Shown here one piece after another: positions 1-5,558 of a stretch of DNA of 6,846 nucleotides (position 1 is its first letter; every line of letters starts with the position of its first letter). The stretch comes from Planctomycetota bacterium. GTDB lineage: Bacteria > Planctomycetota > B15-G4. Below the pieces are notes generated by a model, which was given only the letters and a program-made list of their open reading frames with translations, was not told the origin of the DNA and searched no databases. Where the stretch lies: positions 1-6,846 of the forward strand of contig QNBX01000208.1 in assembly GCA_003644265.1 (NCBI GenBank). The letters are read 5' to 3'. The translations under genes and the position numbers were made by a program.

Positions 1-446
1 CCACCAGCGCTGCCAGCGATGGGCACGAAACGCGCGTCGACCGTGGCTTCCATGCCCAGCGCCGCGGGCACGGCCGAGACTGCGCGGCTCTGATTGACGC
101 CGACGACCATGCCTGGCGCGAGCAGGGCGCGCAGGCTGTGGGCCCCGCCAGTGCCCAGTGAGGCTCGCAGGCGATCGTCGGACGAGGACGACGGTACGAC
201 CCACGCACCGCGAAGGCCGAGGCTCGTGACGAGCCGCGACTCGAGGTCGGAGAACGTCGAGGTGTCACCGTGGACCTTGATCTCGACGATACCGAGACGG
301 CGTGCCTCGCTGAGCATGCGCGTGACCTTGACGCGCGAGACCCCCAGGATCTCCGCGATCTCCGCGTGCGTGAGGTTGTGCTCGTAGTAGAGTCTCGCCA
401 CGCGGCTCAGGACGGGTGGTGTTTGTGGTGTACGATTGTTCATCAT
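1..446 (-). CDS. SorC/DeoR-type sugar-binding transcriptional regulator, N-terminal part (cut by window edge)
   Basis: The frame is open from 446 to the left edge and encodes 148 residues. Residues about 13-58 form a helix-turn-helix typical of the SorC family: LYYEHNLTHAEIAEILGVSR is followed by a recognition helix and LGIVEIKV. The start of an effector (sugar-phosphate binding) domain follows, with an L-SRL stretch, GTGGAHSLRALLAPG and VVGVN. Family members bind phosphorylated sugars or polyols through the C-terminal domain and control nearby catabolic genes. Two adjacent ATGs (446 and 443) are possible starts; an in-frame stop at 486-488 excludes a longer N-terminus. There is no clear Shine-Dalgarno, but a promoter with a short leader lies just upstream. 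The motif after GV, normally close to SWGRT in the family, reads NQSRA here, so the ligand may differ. The gene lies 85 nt downstream of the decarboxylase on the same strand. The family call is firm; ligand and targets are unknown. Confidence 0.85.
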   Translation of the reverse strand, partial: MMNNRTPQTPPVLSRVARLYYEHNLTHAEIAEILGVSRVKVTRMLSEARRLGIVEIKVHGDTSTFSDLESRLVTSLGLRGAWVVPSSSSDDRLRASLGTGGAHSLRALLAPGMVVGVNQSRAVSAVPAALGMEATVDARFVPIAGSAG

Positions 447-455
447 GAGTACCGA

Positions 456-489
456 TGTGCAGCATCGCACAGCGCATCTCTGTCGTCAA
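456..489 (-). promoter_or_regulatory. Promoter of the SorC-type regulator with a palindrome over the -10
   Basis: On the minus strand TTGACG (489-484) is followed after exactly 17 nt by GATGCT (466-461), a fair -35/-10 pair that ends 14 nt before the ATG at 446. The -10 hexamer is enclosed by perfect arms TGTGC/GCACA (456-460 and 467-471), a 16-bp palindrome centred on the -10. A repressor bound there would block transcription, so autoregulation by the regulator is plausible. The hexamers and arms are read directly; the function is inferred. Confidence 0.45.
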
Positions 490-531
490 GTGGCAGCGAC
501 TCGAAGACTCAGCGGAGTCAGCGCCCGGGCT

Positions 532-2160
532 TCAGCACTCCTGGCTGCGGCGGCGCTCGAAAGCCTCGACGTAGCGGCTGAGCGTTCCCGACATGTGTCC
601 GCGCTGCAGGGCCACGTCGATCAGCACGAAACTGCCCCGGGTGGTGGCGGCACGTTCCAGCGCGTCGGCCAGCTCACGGCGGGTGCGTACGTGGATGCCG
701 ACACCTCCGAGTGGCCCGGCCATCTCGTGGAAGGGCCAGTCGTCGAGGTCGGTGTATTTGGCGTCAGGCTGGAACGCACGCAGGATCTCCCACGATGCGT
801 TGTTGAAGACGATGACGATGGGATCCCAGCCGTGGCGCCGGCAGTTGCCCAGCTCCCAACCGGTCATCTGGAAGGCGCCGTCGCCGACCAGCACCAAGGC
901 CCGCTCGCCGGTCGCGGCCTGGATCCCCAGCCCGGCCGGTACGCCGAAGCCCATGCCCGCGTAGTAGCCAGGCGCCGCGATGGCGTGATGGTCGATGTCC
1001 ATGGCAGTGAAGAGGCAGTCACCCATGTCCGAGGCCATCGGCAGGGGGCCGTGCTTGTGCATCATGTCGTTGACGGCAGTGGCGATGTCGGTCGGGGTCA
1101 CGGGGGAGTCGTCGGCCGCCATCCCGTAGGGCGGTTCGGGCGGTGCCGGCAGCTCGGGGCGGGGCCCCAGGGGTCGGGCCTGTGCCGCCATGGCGTCGAC
1201 CAGTGCTTCCAGCGGGACATCGGGATACGTGTGGAACCCGAGACGCACCTCGCGCTGCGCGGCCACGATGGTCTTGCGCAGATCGATCTTGTGCAGCGAC
1301 ACCGAGAAGTTGGTGTCCGAGAGGATGACCCCCAGCAGGAATAGCGCATCGGACGACTCGACGAGGTCGGTGATCTCCGGCTCGCCGGCCATGCCGATGT
1401 AGGTGCCCATCGGTGGGTTGGGGGAGTCGGCCAGCAGGCCGCGGCCCATGAACGTGGTGACGACGGGGATACCCAGGCGATGCGCGAGGTCGGCCACCTT
1501 GTCCTCGACGCCGTAGCGACGGACCTCGGCGTCCACCATCATCACCGGCGAACGCGCAGCCTCGAGGCGGGCAAGGATCTCGACCGCGGCCGCTTCGACG
1601 GCATCAGGATCGACGCGGCTGGGCTCCAGTTCGGGCACCGGGCCGATGTCGACCCCGACCATGTCGCGGGGAACCTCGATGTAGACCGGCTGCGAGTGCT
1701 CATGGCACGAGCGCAGCACGCGGGCGATGGCGTCGGGGGCGGTGACGGGGTCGTCGAGCACGGCCTGGTCGCAGGTGATCTCGCGGTAGACATTGAGCTG
1801 CGAGTCGAGCGTCCGTGCCTGGTGGTGTACGAGCAGGCCGCTGGAGCGTTCCGGTCGCGACGGGGCGCCCGACAGCACCACCAGCGGTGAGCGTTCGGCG
1901 TAGGCGCCGGCGACCGGGTTGACGAGGTTGAACGCACCCGCGCCGTAGGTGATGGCGGCCACGCCGATGCCACCACGGAAGCGCGTCGCGGCGTCGGCAG
2001 CAAAGCCCACGGCCGGTTCATGGCTGAGGGTGTAGAGCGGCAGCTCAGGGAATCGCTCGATGACCTCGAAGAGGGGCAATGCGAAGTCGCCAGGGATGCC
2101 GAAGATCTCGCGGGCGCCGGCGCGATGAAGCGCCTGGAGCAATGCCTCGGCCAGCTGCAC
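532..2160 (-). CDS. ipdC: Indolepyruvate/phenylpyruvate decarboxylase (ThDP-dependent 2-oxo-acid decarboxylase)
   Basis: This 542-residue protein has the length and three-domain layout of ThDP decarboxylases: Pyr domain about 1-165, central domain about 190-330, PP domain about 355-540. The catalytic Glu is E48 in LSHEPAVGFAADA. D25 in GIPGD and the His pair H112-H113 in VHHQARTLDSQ are the decarboxylase active-site residues. The Mg-ThDP motif is GDG (426-428), then 24 residues, then NN (453-454). From memory the sequence closely resembles the Azospirillum IpdC/PpdC enzyme from the start (xxLAEALL) to NNASWE and FQP, more than yeast or Zymomonas pyruvate decarboxylase. The family converts indole-3-pyruvate or phenylpyruvate to the aldehyde plus CO2, a step in tryptophan-to-indoleacetate or phenylacetate routes. 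The GTG start at 2160 gives the family N-terminus and has a G-run (GTGGGGG) about 6 nt upstream. It is followed by the regulator and preceded by the methyltransferase. Substrate preference cannot be read from sequence alone; a different aryl or branched 2-oxo acid is possible. Confidence 0.9.
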   Translation of the reverse strand: MQLAEALLQALHRAGAREIFGIPGDFALPLFEVIERFPELPLYTLSHEPAVGFAADAATRFRGGIGVAAITYGAGAFNLVNPVAGAYAERSPLVVLSGAPSRPERSSGLLVHHQARTLDSQLNVYREITCDQAVLDDPVTAPDAIARVLRSCHEHSQPVYIEVPRDMVGVDIGPVPELEPSRVDPDAVEAAAVEILARLEAARSPVMMVDAEVRRYGVEDKVADLAHRLGIPVVTTFMGRGLLADSPNPPMGTYIGMAGEPEITDLVESSDALFLLGVILSDTNFSVSLHKIDLRKTIVAAQREVRLGFHTYPDVPLEALVDAMAAQARPLGPRPELPAPPEPPYGMAADDSPVTPTDIATAVNDMMHKHGPLPMASDMGDCLFTAMDIDHHAIAAPGYYAGMGFGVPAGLGIQAATGERALVLVGDGAFQMTGWELGNCRRHGWDPIVIVFNNASWEILRAFQPDAKYTDLDDWPFHEMAGPLGGVGIHVRTRRELADALERAATTRGSFVLIDVALQRGHMSGTLSRYVEAFERRRSQEC

Positions 2161-2195
2161 GGAAAACCCCCACCACTACGTTGAGCAACCGTCCC

Positions 2196-2201
2196 AGTCT
2201 A
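2196..2201 (-). promoter_or_regulatory. Candidate -10 hexamer for the decarboxylase gene
   Basis: The 103-nt gap between the methyltransferase stop and the decarboxylase start holds TAGACT on the minus strand (2201-2196), a match to the TANNNT -10 pattern. It would give a leader of roughly 28-30 nt containing the G-rich ribosome-binding stretch near 2167-2173. No convincing -35 is seen 16-18 nt upstream. The alternative is cotranscription from the methyltransferase promoter. Confidence 0.25.
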
Positions 2202-2263
2202 GTCCGGTCGGAGGCCACACCCGCCGCGCAGGCCTCACGTCGGCGCAGGCCCACTCACGATCG

Positions 2264-2881
2264 TCAGTCGCGCTGGAAGCGTGCGTATACGTACGGTCGC
2301 CGCTTGCCCGAACGATTGGTGTACGTATGGTCCACCGTCTCGATCAGGCGGAAGTCGTCGCCGAGGAGCTCGGCGAACATCTCGCCGCTGTAGTTGCGGA
2401 TCGGCAGCCCACCGCACCGCTTCGCCCCCTCCAGGGAGAACGCAGCGAGGATGACGAAGCCCCCGGAGCGAACGACCCCGCGAAGCGTCTCCATGTAGGC
2501 AGCTCGTTCCGCCTTCTCAAGCAGGAAGTGCAGGAAGGCCCGGTCGTGCCAGAGGGCGATGTCGTGCAGCGTACCCAGCTCGCCCGGCTTGGATACGTCA
2601 TCGACGATCCAGCGCACCGATGATGATGCCTCTTCGCTCAGGCGGGTCCGCAGCAAGCTCAGCGCGACCTCGCTGATGTCCACCGCGATGGCTTTCGAGT
2701 AGCCCAGCTCGAGGACGTGGTCCAGGAACGTGGATGCTCCCGCCCCGACATCGAGGATCAGGTCGTCCCTGCGCAGGCCGCATTCGGTCAGCAGCCGCAG
2801 CGACGTGGACGGGTCCCGCTCGTACCAGCCGGTCTTCTCGAGCGGCGTGGTTCGATAGACGTTGTCCCAGTACTCGTCCAT
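2264..2881 (-). CDS. Class I SAM-dependent methyltransferase, small soluble type
   Basis: The 205-residue product is a single Rossmann-type methyltransferase domain. An opening WDNVYRTTPLEKTGWYERDPSTSL (residues 5-28, in parts) is characteristic of a widespread family annotated as class I or thiopurine/TehB-like methyltransferases. Motif I is LDVGAGAS (43-50), the acidic end of strand 2 is VDIS (D68), the post-II region is VDDV (93-96), and the motif IV area is WHDRAFLHFL (111-120). The C-terminus GLPIRNYSGEMFAELLGDDFRLIE and the closing VYARFQR are also typical of the family, which ends in a small beta hairpin. There is no signal peptide or membrane segment, so it is cytosolic. ATG 2881 is supported by a -10 hexamer 6 nt upstream and by the family N-terminus. 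It is divergent from vapBC and 103 nt upstream of the decarboxylase. The methyl acceptor is unknown. Confidence 0.85.
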   Translation of the reverse strand: MDEYWDNVYRTTPLEKTGWYERDPSTSLRLLTECGLRRDDLILDVGAGASTFLDHVLELGYSKAIAVDISEVALSLLRTRLSEEASSSVRWIVDDVSKPGELGTLHDIALWHDRAFLHFLLEKAERAAYMETLRGVVRSGGFVILAAFSLEGAKRCGGLPIRNYSGEMFAELLGDDFRLIETVDHTYTNRSGKRRPYVYARFQRD

Positions 2882-2887
2882 CGGGTG

Positions 2888-2917
2888 AGACTAACCCTCG
2901 TGTGGCCCGCGTGTCAG
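2888..2917 (-). promoter_or_regulatory. Promoter of the methyltransferase gene, probably giving a leaderless mRNA
   Basis: On the minus strand CTGACA (2917-2912, five of six matches to TTGACA) is followed after 18 nt by TAGTCT (2893-2888, TANNNT). Only CACCCG separates this -10 from the ATG at 2881, placing the expected transcription start on or next to the start codon. The only Shine-Dalgarno-like stretch (GAGGG) is about 13 nt from the ATG, too far to be ideal, which fits leaderless initiation. Confidence 0.5.
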
Positions 2918-2994
2918 GCGTGGCCCACCTTTCGAAGCATCCAGTCTTCCGCGCTGACCGGGCCGCGCCCCGCATCCAGCACCGGGTTCGGCTT

Positions 2995-3181
2995 GCCGTT
3001 CAGCGGGTGAGTGTGACCAGTCGACCCCGTGGATGTGCCCGTTCCTGCCGCTGAACGGGCACGATCGTCACTTTCGCCCGTCGAGCGGCAAGCTTGCCCG
3101 TCGAACGGGAGGATCCGACCGCTTCCGCCGCTTCATCGGCCGTTCCGGCGGCCTTCTGGTCGAACTGGCCCGCTGAACGGG
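2995..3181. repeat. Cluster of five short GC-rich imperfect palindromic repeats
   Basis: Five copies of a 13-nt unit with consensus CCCG(C/T)(T/C)GA(A/G)CGGG lie within 187 nt: 2995-3007 (reverse orientation, GCCGTTCAGCGGG), 3047-3059 (GCCGCTGAACGGG), 3077-3089 (CCCGTCGAGCGGC), 3097-3109 (CCCGTCGAACGGG) and 3169-3181 (CCCGCTGAACGGG). Each can form a 3-4 bp CCCG/CGGG stem. The third and fourth copies are spaced 20 nt apart and joined by the 12-bp perfect palindrome GGCAAGCTTGCC (3087-3098). Copy number and positions are read directly; whether this is a genome-wide repeat family is not known. Confidence 0.65.
3035..3062. repeat. Perfect 10-bp inverted repeat (hairpin)
   Basis: GTGCCCGTTC (3035-3044) and GAACGGGCAC (3053-3062) are perfect reverse complements separated by the 8-nt loop CTGCCGCT. 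It includes the second copy of the repeat cluster. There is no T-run on either side, and it lies between divergent genes, so a classical intrinsic terminator is unlikely. A structured RNA element, a protein-binding site or a mobile repeat are open alternatives. Confidence 0.6.
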
Positions 3182-3286
3182 ATGCGGGCTAGTAGGGAGG
3201 CGGCCAGTCGGGAGAAGGCGCTCCACCGTGCCCACTGACCCGGCACAGGCGTTCGGATGCTTGCGCGACCTTGGTGAGGGCTGGAG

Positions 3287-3317
3287 TTGTGCGACTGATT
3301 GTGCGACTATCCGCACA
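3287..3317 (+). promoter_or_regulatory. vapBC operator/promoter region
   Basis: TTGTGCGACT occurs twice in tandem with a 12-nt period (3287-3296 and 3299-3308). The second copy overlaps a perfect inverted repeat TGTGCG-6 nt-CGCACA (3300-3305 and 3312-3317) that ends on the A of the vapB ATG. The hexamer GACTAT (3305-3310) ends 6 nt before the ATG and could be the -10 of a leaderless transcript. TA operons are normally autoregulated by the antitoxin-toxin complex at repeats covering the promoter, and this arrangement fits. The repeats are seen directly; the operator role is inferred. Confidence 0.55.
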
Positions 3318-3517
3318 TGGCGACCAACCTGGATATCGAACCGGAGTTGCTTGAACGAGCCGTGGAGGTGAGTGGCGAGCGCACCAAGACGGCCGCGGTA
3401 ACGCGCGCCTTGCGGGAGTACGTCGCCCGACATGAGCAGAAGCGCGTGGTGGAGTTGTTCGGCGCGCTCGACTGGGATCGCGAGTACGACTACAGGGGTG
3501 AGCGGTCGCGAGCGTGA
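3317..3517 (+). CDS. vapB: VapB-type antitoxin
   Basis: This 66-residue protein matches the VapB antitoxin pattern. Residues 1-36 (MATNLDIEPELLERAVEVSG, then RTKTAAVTRALREYV) form an N-terminal ribbon-helix-helix-like DNA-binding/dimerisation part. The tail ELFGALDWDREYDYRGE (residues 46-62) is the charged, aromatic segment that in this family occupies the toxin active-site groove. ATG 3317 gives the family N-terminus; a TTG at 3299 in the same frame would add six residues and lies inside the operator repeats, so it is unlikely. The stop codon overlaps the toxin start (GTGA, 3514-3517), so the two are translationally coupled. The product should neutralise the downstream PIN toxin and repress its own promoter together with it. 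The family assignment is firm; function in this host is inferred. Confidence 0.88.
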   Translation: MATNLDIEPELLERAVEVSGERTKTAAVTRALREYVARHEQKRVVELFGALDWDREYDYRGERSRA

Positions 3518-3918
3518 ACCTGTTCGTCGACACCAGCGTCTGGTCGCTGGCACTGCGCCGTGACACAGCCTCGACGGAGCCGGCCGTGGCGCGCTTGCGT
3601 GATGCGCTCAGCAGCGGCGAAGGTGTCTTCACCAGCGGGCTTGTGCTGCAGGAGTTGCTGCAGGGCTTCAGCGGGCCCAGGAATCGCGACGCCATCGTCG
3701 GCCACTTCAAGCCGCTGCCCTTGCTGATGCCCGACCGGGCCGACCACATCGCTGCGGCCGAAGTCCGGAACGTCTGTCGTCGCGCCGGCGTCCAGGTCGG
3801 CACCATCGATGCGCTGCTCGCGCAGCTCTGCCTACGGCATGACCTCGTGATGCTGACGACCGACGCCGACTTCGAGCACATGGCACAGCACACCCCACTT
3901 GGCATCTGGCGTGGCTGA
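3514..3918 (+). CDS. vapC: VapC-type PIN-domain ribonuclease toxin
   Basis: The 134-residue protein is a single PIN domain of typical VapC length. The four acidic metal-binding residues are present: D6 in FVDTSVW, E47 in VLQELLQG, D99 in GTIDALLA and D117 in LTTDADF. The C-terminal LTTDADFEHMA is the usual PIN ending. VapC toxins are Mg2+-dependent endoribonucleases, often cleaving tRNA or rRNA, inhibited by the partner VapB. The start is GTG 3514, which overlaps the vapB stop by 4 nt and puts LFVDTSVW at the expected N-terminal position. With all active-site residues intact the toxin looks functional. The RNA target cannot be predicted. Downstream, pepP begins 59 nt later on the same strand (8 nt if the earlier ATG is used). 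Confidence 0.92.
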   Translation: MNLFVDTSVWSLALRRDTASTEPAVARLRDALSSGEGVFTSGLVLQELLQGFSGPRNRDAIVGHFKPLPLLMPDRADHIAAAEVRNVCRRAGVQVGTIDALLAQLCLRHDLVMLTTDADFEHMAQHTPLGIWRG

Positions 3919-3965
3919 GGGGCAGCATGAGTGAGCTTGCCCGTCCGGCGGGGCCTCCGGGCCGG

Positions 3966-3977
3966 TACGCTCGCCCG
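3966..3977 (+). promoter_or_regulatory. Candidate -10 for pepP with leaderless spacing
   Basis: TACGCT (3966-3971, TANNNT) is followed by CGCCCG and then ATG 3978, the same 6-nt spacing as at the methyltransferase gene. No good -35 is visible 16-19 nt upstream, so the call rests on the spacing and the -10 alone. It supports 3978 over 3927 as the pepP start. Confidence 0.35.
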
Positions 3978-5426
3978 ATGAGCAACGACCGATTCGCCCG
4001 GCGCCGCACCGAGCTCCTCACCCGGCTCGATGGCACTCTCGCCATCATCCCGGCCGGGCAGGAGCAGATTCGCAACGACGACGTAACGCACCCCTTCCGC
4101 CAGGACTCCGACTTCCACTTCCTGACTGGTTTCACAGAGCCCGATGCCATCGCCGTCCTCGACCCCGCCGCGGACGAGGCCTTCACCCTCTTCGTCCGCC
4201 CGCGCGATCCCGACAAGGAATCGTGGAACGGGCTGCGTGCTGGCGTCACCGGGGCGGTCGAGCGTTTCGGACCTGATGCCGCCCATCCCGTGGCTGAGTT
4301 CGACGACTGGCTCAAGGGGCGGCTCATCGGGCGGACATCGGTCGGCTACACGCTCGGTGGTCCCATCGACTACCAGGTGCTTCGTGCCATCGATGCCGCA
4401 GGTGGCTATGCCAAGCGATCGGGCGATCGAGTCCCCGACACGCTCATCGACATTCGCTCCATCCTCAACGAGATGCGCCTCATCAAGTCGCCCGATGAGA
4501 TTGCCGCGCTGCGTGAGGCATGTCGAATCAGCGTCATCGCGCACAACGAGGCGATGCGTTTCGCCGCGCCCGGCCGGACCGAGCGCCAGGTACAGGCGGC
4601 CATCGAGTACGTCTTCGCGCAGATGGGCTCCGAGCGCGTCGGCTACGGCTCCATCGTGGCTGGCGGCGACAACGCCGTGATCCTCCACTACGTGGAGAAC
4701 GACCAGCCCCTCAGCGACGGCGACCTCCTGCTCATCGATGCCGGCGCCGAGTACCGCCATCTCACCGCCGACGTCACCCGAACGTTCCCGGTCAGTGGCG
4801 CCTTCACGGCACCGCAGCGCGCCGTGTACGACCTTGTTCGGGACGCCCAGGTTGCCGTCATCGATCTGTGCCGGCCGGGGCTGCCCTACACCGACATGCA
4901 CGCTCGCGCCGTGGAGGTGCTCTCTGCCGGCCTCATCGACCTGGGCCTCTTGCCCGGCTCGACGGACGAGGTCATCGAGAAGGGCTGGTACCGTCAGTTC
5001 TTCTTCCATGGTACCGGCCACTGGCTCGGTGTTGACGTGCACGATGCCGGTGCCTATCGCATCGACCGCGTCGGCCGCCCGCTCGAGCCGGGCATGGCGC
5101 TCACGGTCGAGCCGGGGATCTACATCTCGCGGAACAAGGCCAGTCTGTCGCTGTCACACGCGCCCTACGACGCCGACGAGGCGCTGCGCCTCACGTTCGA
5201 GCTGGGTGCCGACGGGGCCAAGGCTGAGCGCGATCGCCGGGATGCCGAGGCCGGGGGCGTGGACTTCGAGGTGCCTGCGGAGTTCCTTGGCATCGGGGTC
5301 CGCATCGAGGACGACATCCTCATCACCGCCGACGGCCGCGAGAACATGACCAGCCTCACGCCGACCGACGCCGATGCGGTCGAAGCCATGTGCGCCGAGG
5401 AGAGCTCCCTCCCGCTGTTCGAGTGA
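3978..5426 (+). CDS. pepP: Xaa-Pro aminopeptidase (M24B family)
   Basis: The 482-residue protein has an N-terminal creatinase-like domain (about 5-140, with FRQDSDFHFLTGF at 40-52) and a C-terminal pita-bread M24 domain (about 172-450). The dinuclear metal ligands are all present: D254 (LIDAG), D265 (TADVTRTF), H348 (HGTGHWLG), E378 (VEPGIY) and E444 (RIEDD). The supporting His residues H237, H344 and H355 are also there. The family removes an N-terminal residue preceding proline in cytosolic peptide turnover. Between VEPGIYIS and GIGVRIEDD there is an insert of about 50 mostly charged residues (385-435) absent from the E. coli enzyme. I recall similar inserts in actinobacterial members. ATG 3978 gives the N-terminus seen in PepP. 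ATG 3927 would add 17 residues and has GAGGGG only 4 nt upstream, so it cannot be excluded. A cupredoxin remnant follows immediately in the same frame. Confidence 0.92.
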   Translation: MSNDRFARRRTELLTRLDGTLAIIPAGQEQIRNDDVTHPFRQDSDFHFLTGFTEPDAIAVLDPAADEAFTLFVRPRDPDKESWNGLRAGVTGAVERFGPDAAHPVAEFDDWLKGRLIGRTSVGYTLGGPIDYQVLRAIDAAGGYAKRSGDRVPDTLIDIRSILNEMRLIKSPDEIAALREACRISVIAHNEAMRFAAPGRTERQVQAAIEYVFAQMGSERVGYGSIVAGGDNAVILHYVENDQPLSDGDLLLIDAGAEYRHLTADVTRTFPVSGAFTAPQRAVYDLVRDAQVAVIDLCRPGLPYTDMHARAVEVLSAGLIDLGLLPGSTDEVIEKGWYRQFFFHGTGHWLGVDVHDAGAYRIDRVGRPLEPGMALTVEPGIYISRNKASLSLSHAPYDADEALRLTFELGADGAKAERDRRDAEAGGVDFEVPAEFLGIGVRIEDDILITADGRENMTSLTPTDADAVEAMCAEESSLPLFE

Positions 5427-5528
5427 GTCCGCCCGCACGACCTGGGGCCGGGCACCTATGAGGTCTTCGGCCCCATCCCCGGTCACAAGCAGTCGGGCAT
5501 GGTCGGCACCATCACCGTCACCGGCTGA
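5427..5528 (+). pseudogene. C-terminal remnant of a cupredoxin (plastocyanin/azurin-like) domain
   Basis: Directly after the pepP TGA, in the same frame, 33 codons and a second TGA encode a recognisable cupredoxin C-terminus: LGPGTYEV, then FGPIPGHKQSGMVGTITV and a short end. Intact family members read FxCxIPGHxxxGMxGxIxV, where Cys, His and Met bind copper. Here the His and Met remain but the Cys position is Gly (GGC, one base from TGC). The N-terminal half of the domain with the first His ligand is missing, and no start codon or ribosome-binding site is visible. The likeliest reading is a relic of a deleted or recombined gene. Alternatives are a 33-residue extension of PepP by stop-codon readthrough, or an assembly junction. 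Confidence 0.65.
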
Positions 5529-5537
5529 GCGCTCGCG

Positions 5538-5550
5538 TGGCGTTCCGCCA
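5538..5550. terminator. Small hairpin between convergent genes, possible terminator
   Basis: TGGCG-TTC-CGCCA (5538-5550) forms a 5-bp stem with a 3-nt loop, 9 nt after the cupredoxin-remnant stop and 8 nt after the stop of the converging gene at 5559. Location suits a bidirectional terminator, but the stem is short and no T-run follows on either strand. Confidence 0.25.
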
Positions 5551-5558
5551 GGGTCGGT

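Larger units (their letters stand above)
2882..3316. other. 435-nt divergent intergenic region
   Basis: No supportable gene is present between the methyltransferase start and the vapB start. Short frames here carry no family motif, and several are low-complexity Arg/Pro/Ser shadows. The region holds the methyltransferase promoter at its left end, a cluster of CCCG..GA.CGGG repeats with hairpins in the middle, and the vapB operator at its right end. The 8-mer GCATCCAG also occurs twice (2937-2944 and 2972-2979). No tRNA-like fold was recognised. Confidence 0.6.

Noticed and set aside
506..519. GACTC-AGCG-GAGTC hairpin between the decarboxylase and the regulator, considered as a terminator
   Set aside because: The stem is only 5 bp and no T-run follows on the minus strand.
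436..1344. 302-codon open frame on the plus strand
   Set aside because: It is antisense to the decarboxylase and regulator, has no recognisable domain and is rich in His/Arg/Gly/Val as expected of a shadow frame.
2975..3010. GGTTCGG-containing stretch considered as a tRNA T-arm
   Set aside because: No acceptor stem, anticodon arm or D-arm can be matched around it.
2995..3181. Possible CRISPR array
   Set aside because: Repeats are only about 13 nt, differ between copies, are unevenly spaced and one is inverted; there are no unique spacers of constant length and no cas genes.
2264..3918. Methyltransferase plus vapBC as a combined restriction-like or defence module
   Set aside because: The genes are divergent with separate promoters, the methyltransferase belongs to a small-molecule type without DNA-target motifs, and vapBC is a common standalone unit.
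3927..3977. ATG 3927 as the start of pepP, with GAGGGG 4 nt upstream
   Set aside because: It adds a 17-residue Pro/Gly/Arg-rich extension not expected in the family, while ATG 3978 matches the PepP N-terminus and has a leaderless-type -10. It is kept as an alternative, not fully excluded.
3189..5042. 617-codon open frame on the minus strand opposite vapBC and pepP
   Set aside because: It lies antisense to three genes with complete catalytic motifs; its translation is low-complexity in places and shows no family motif. Long antisense frames are expected in high-GC coding DNA.
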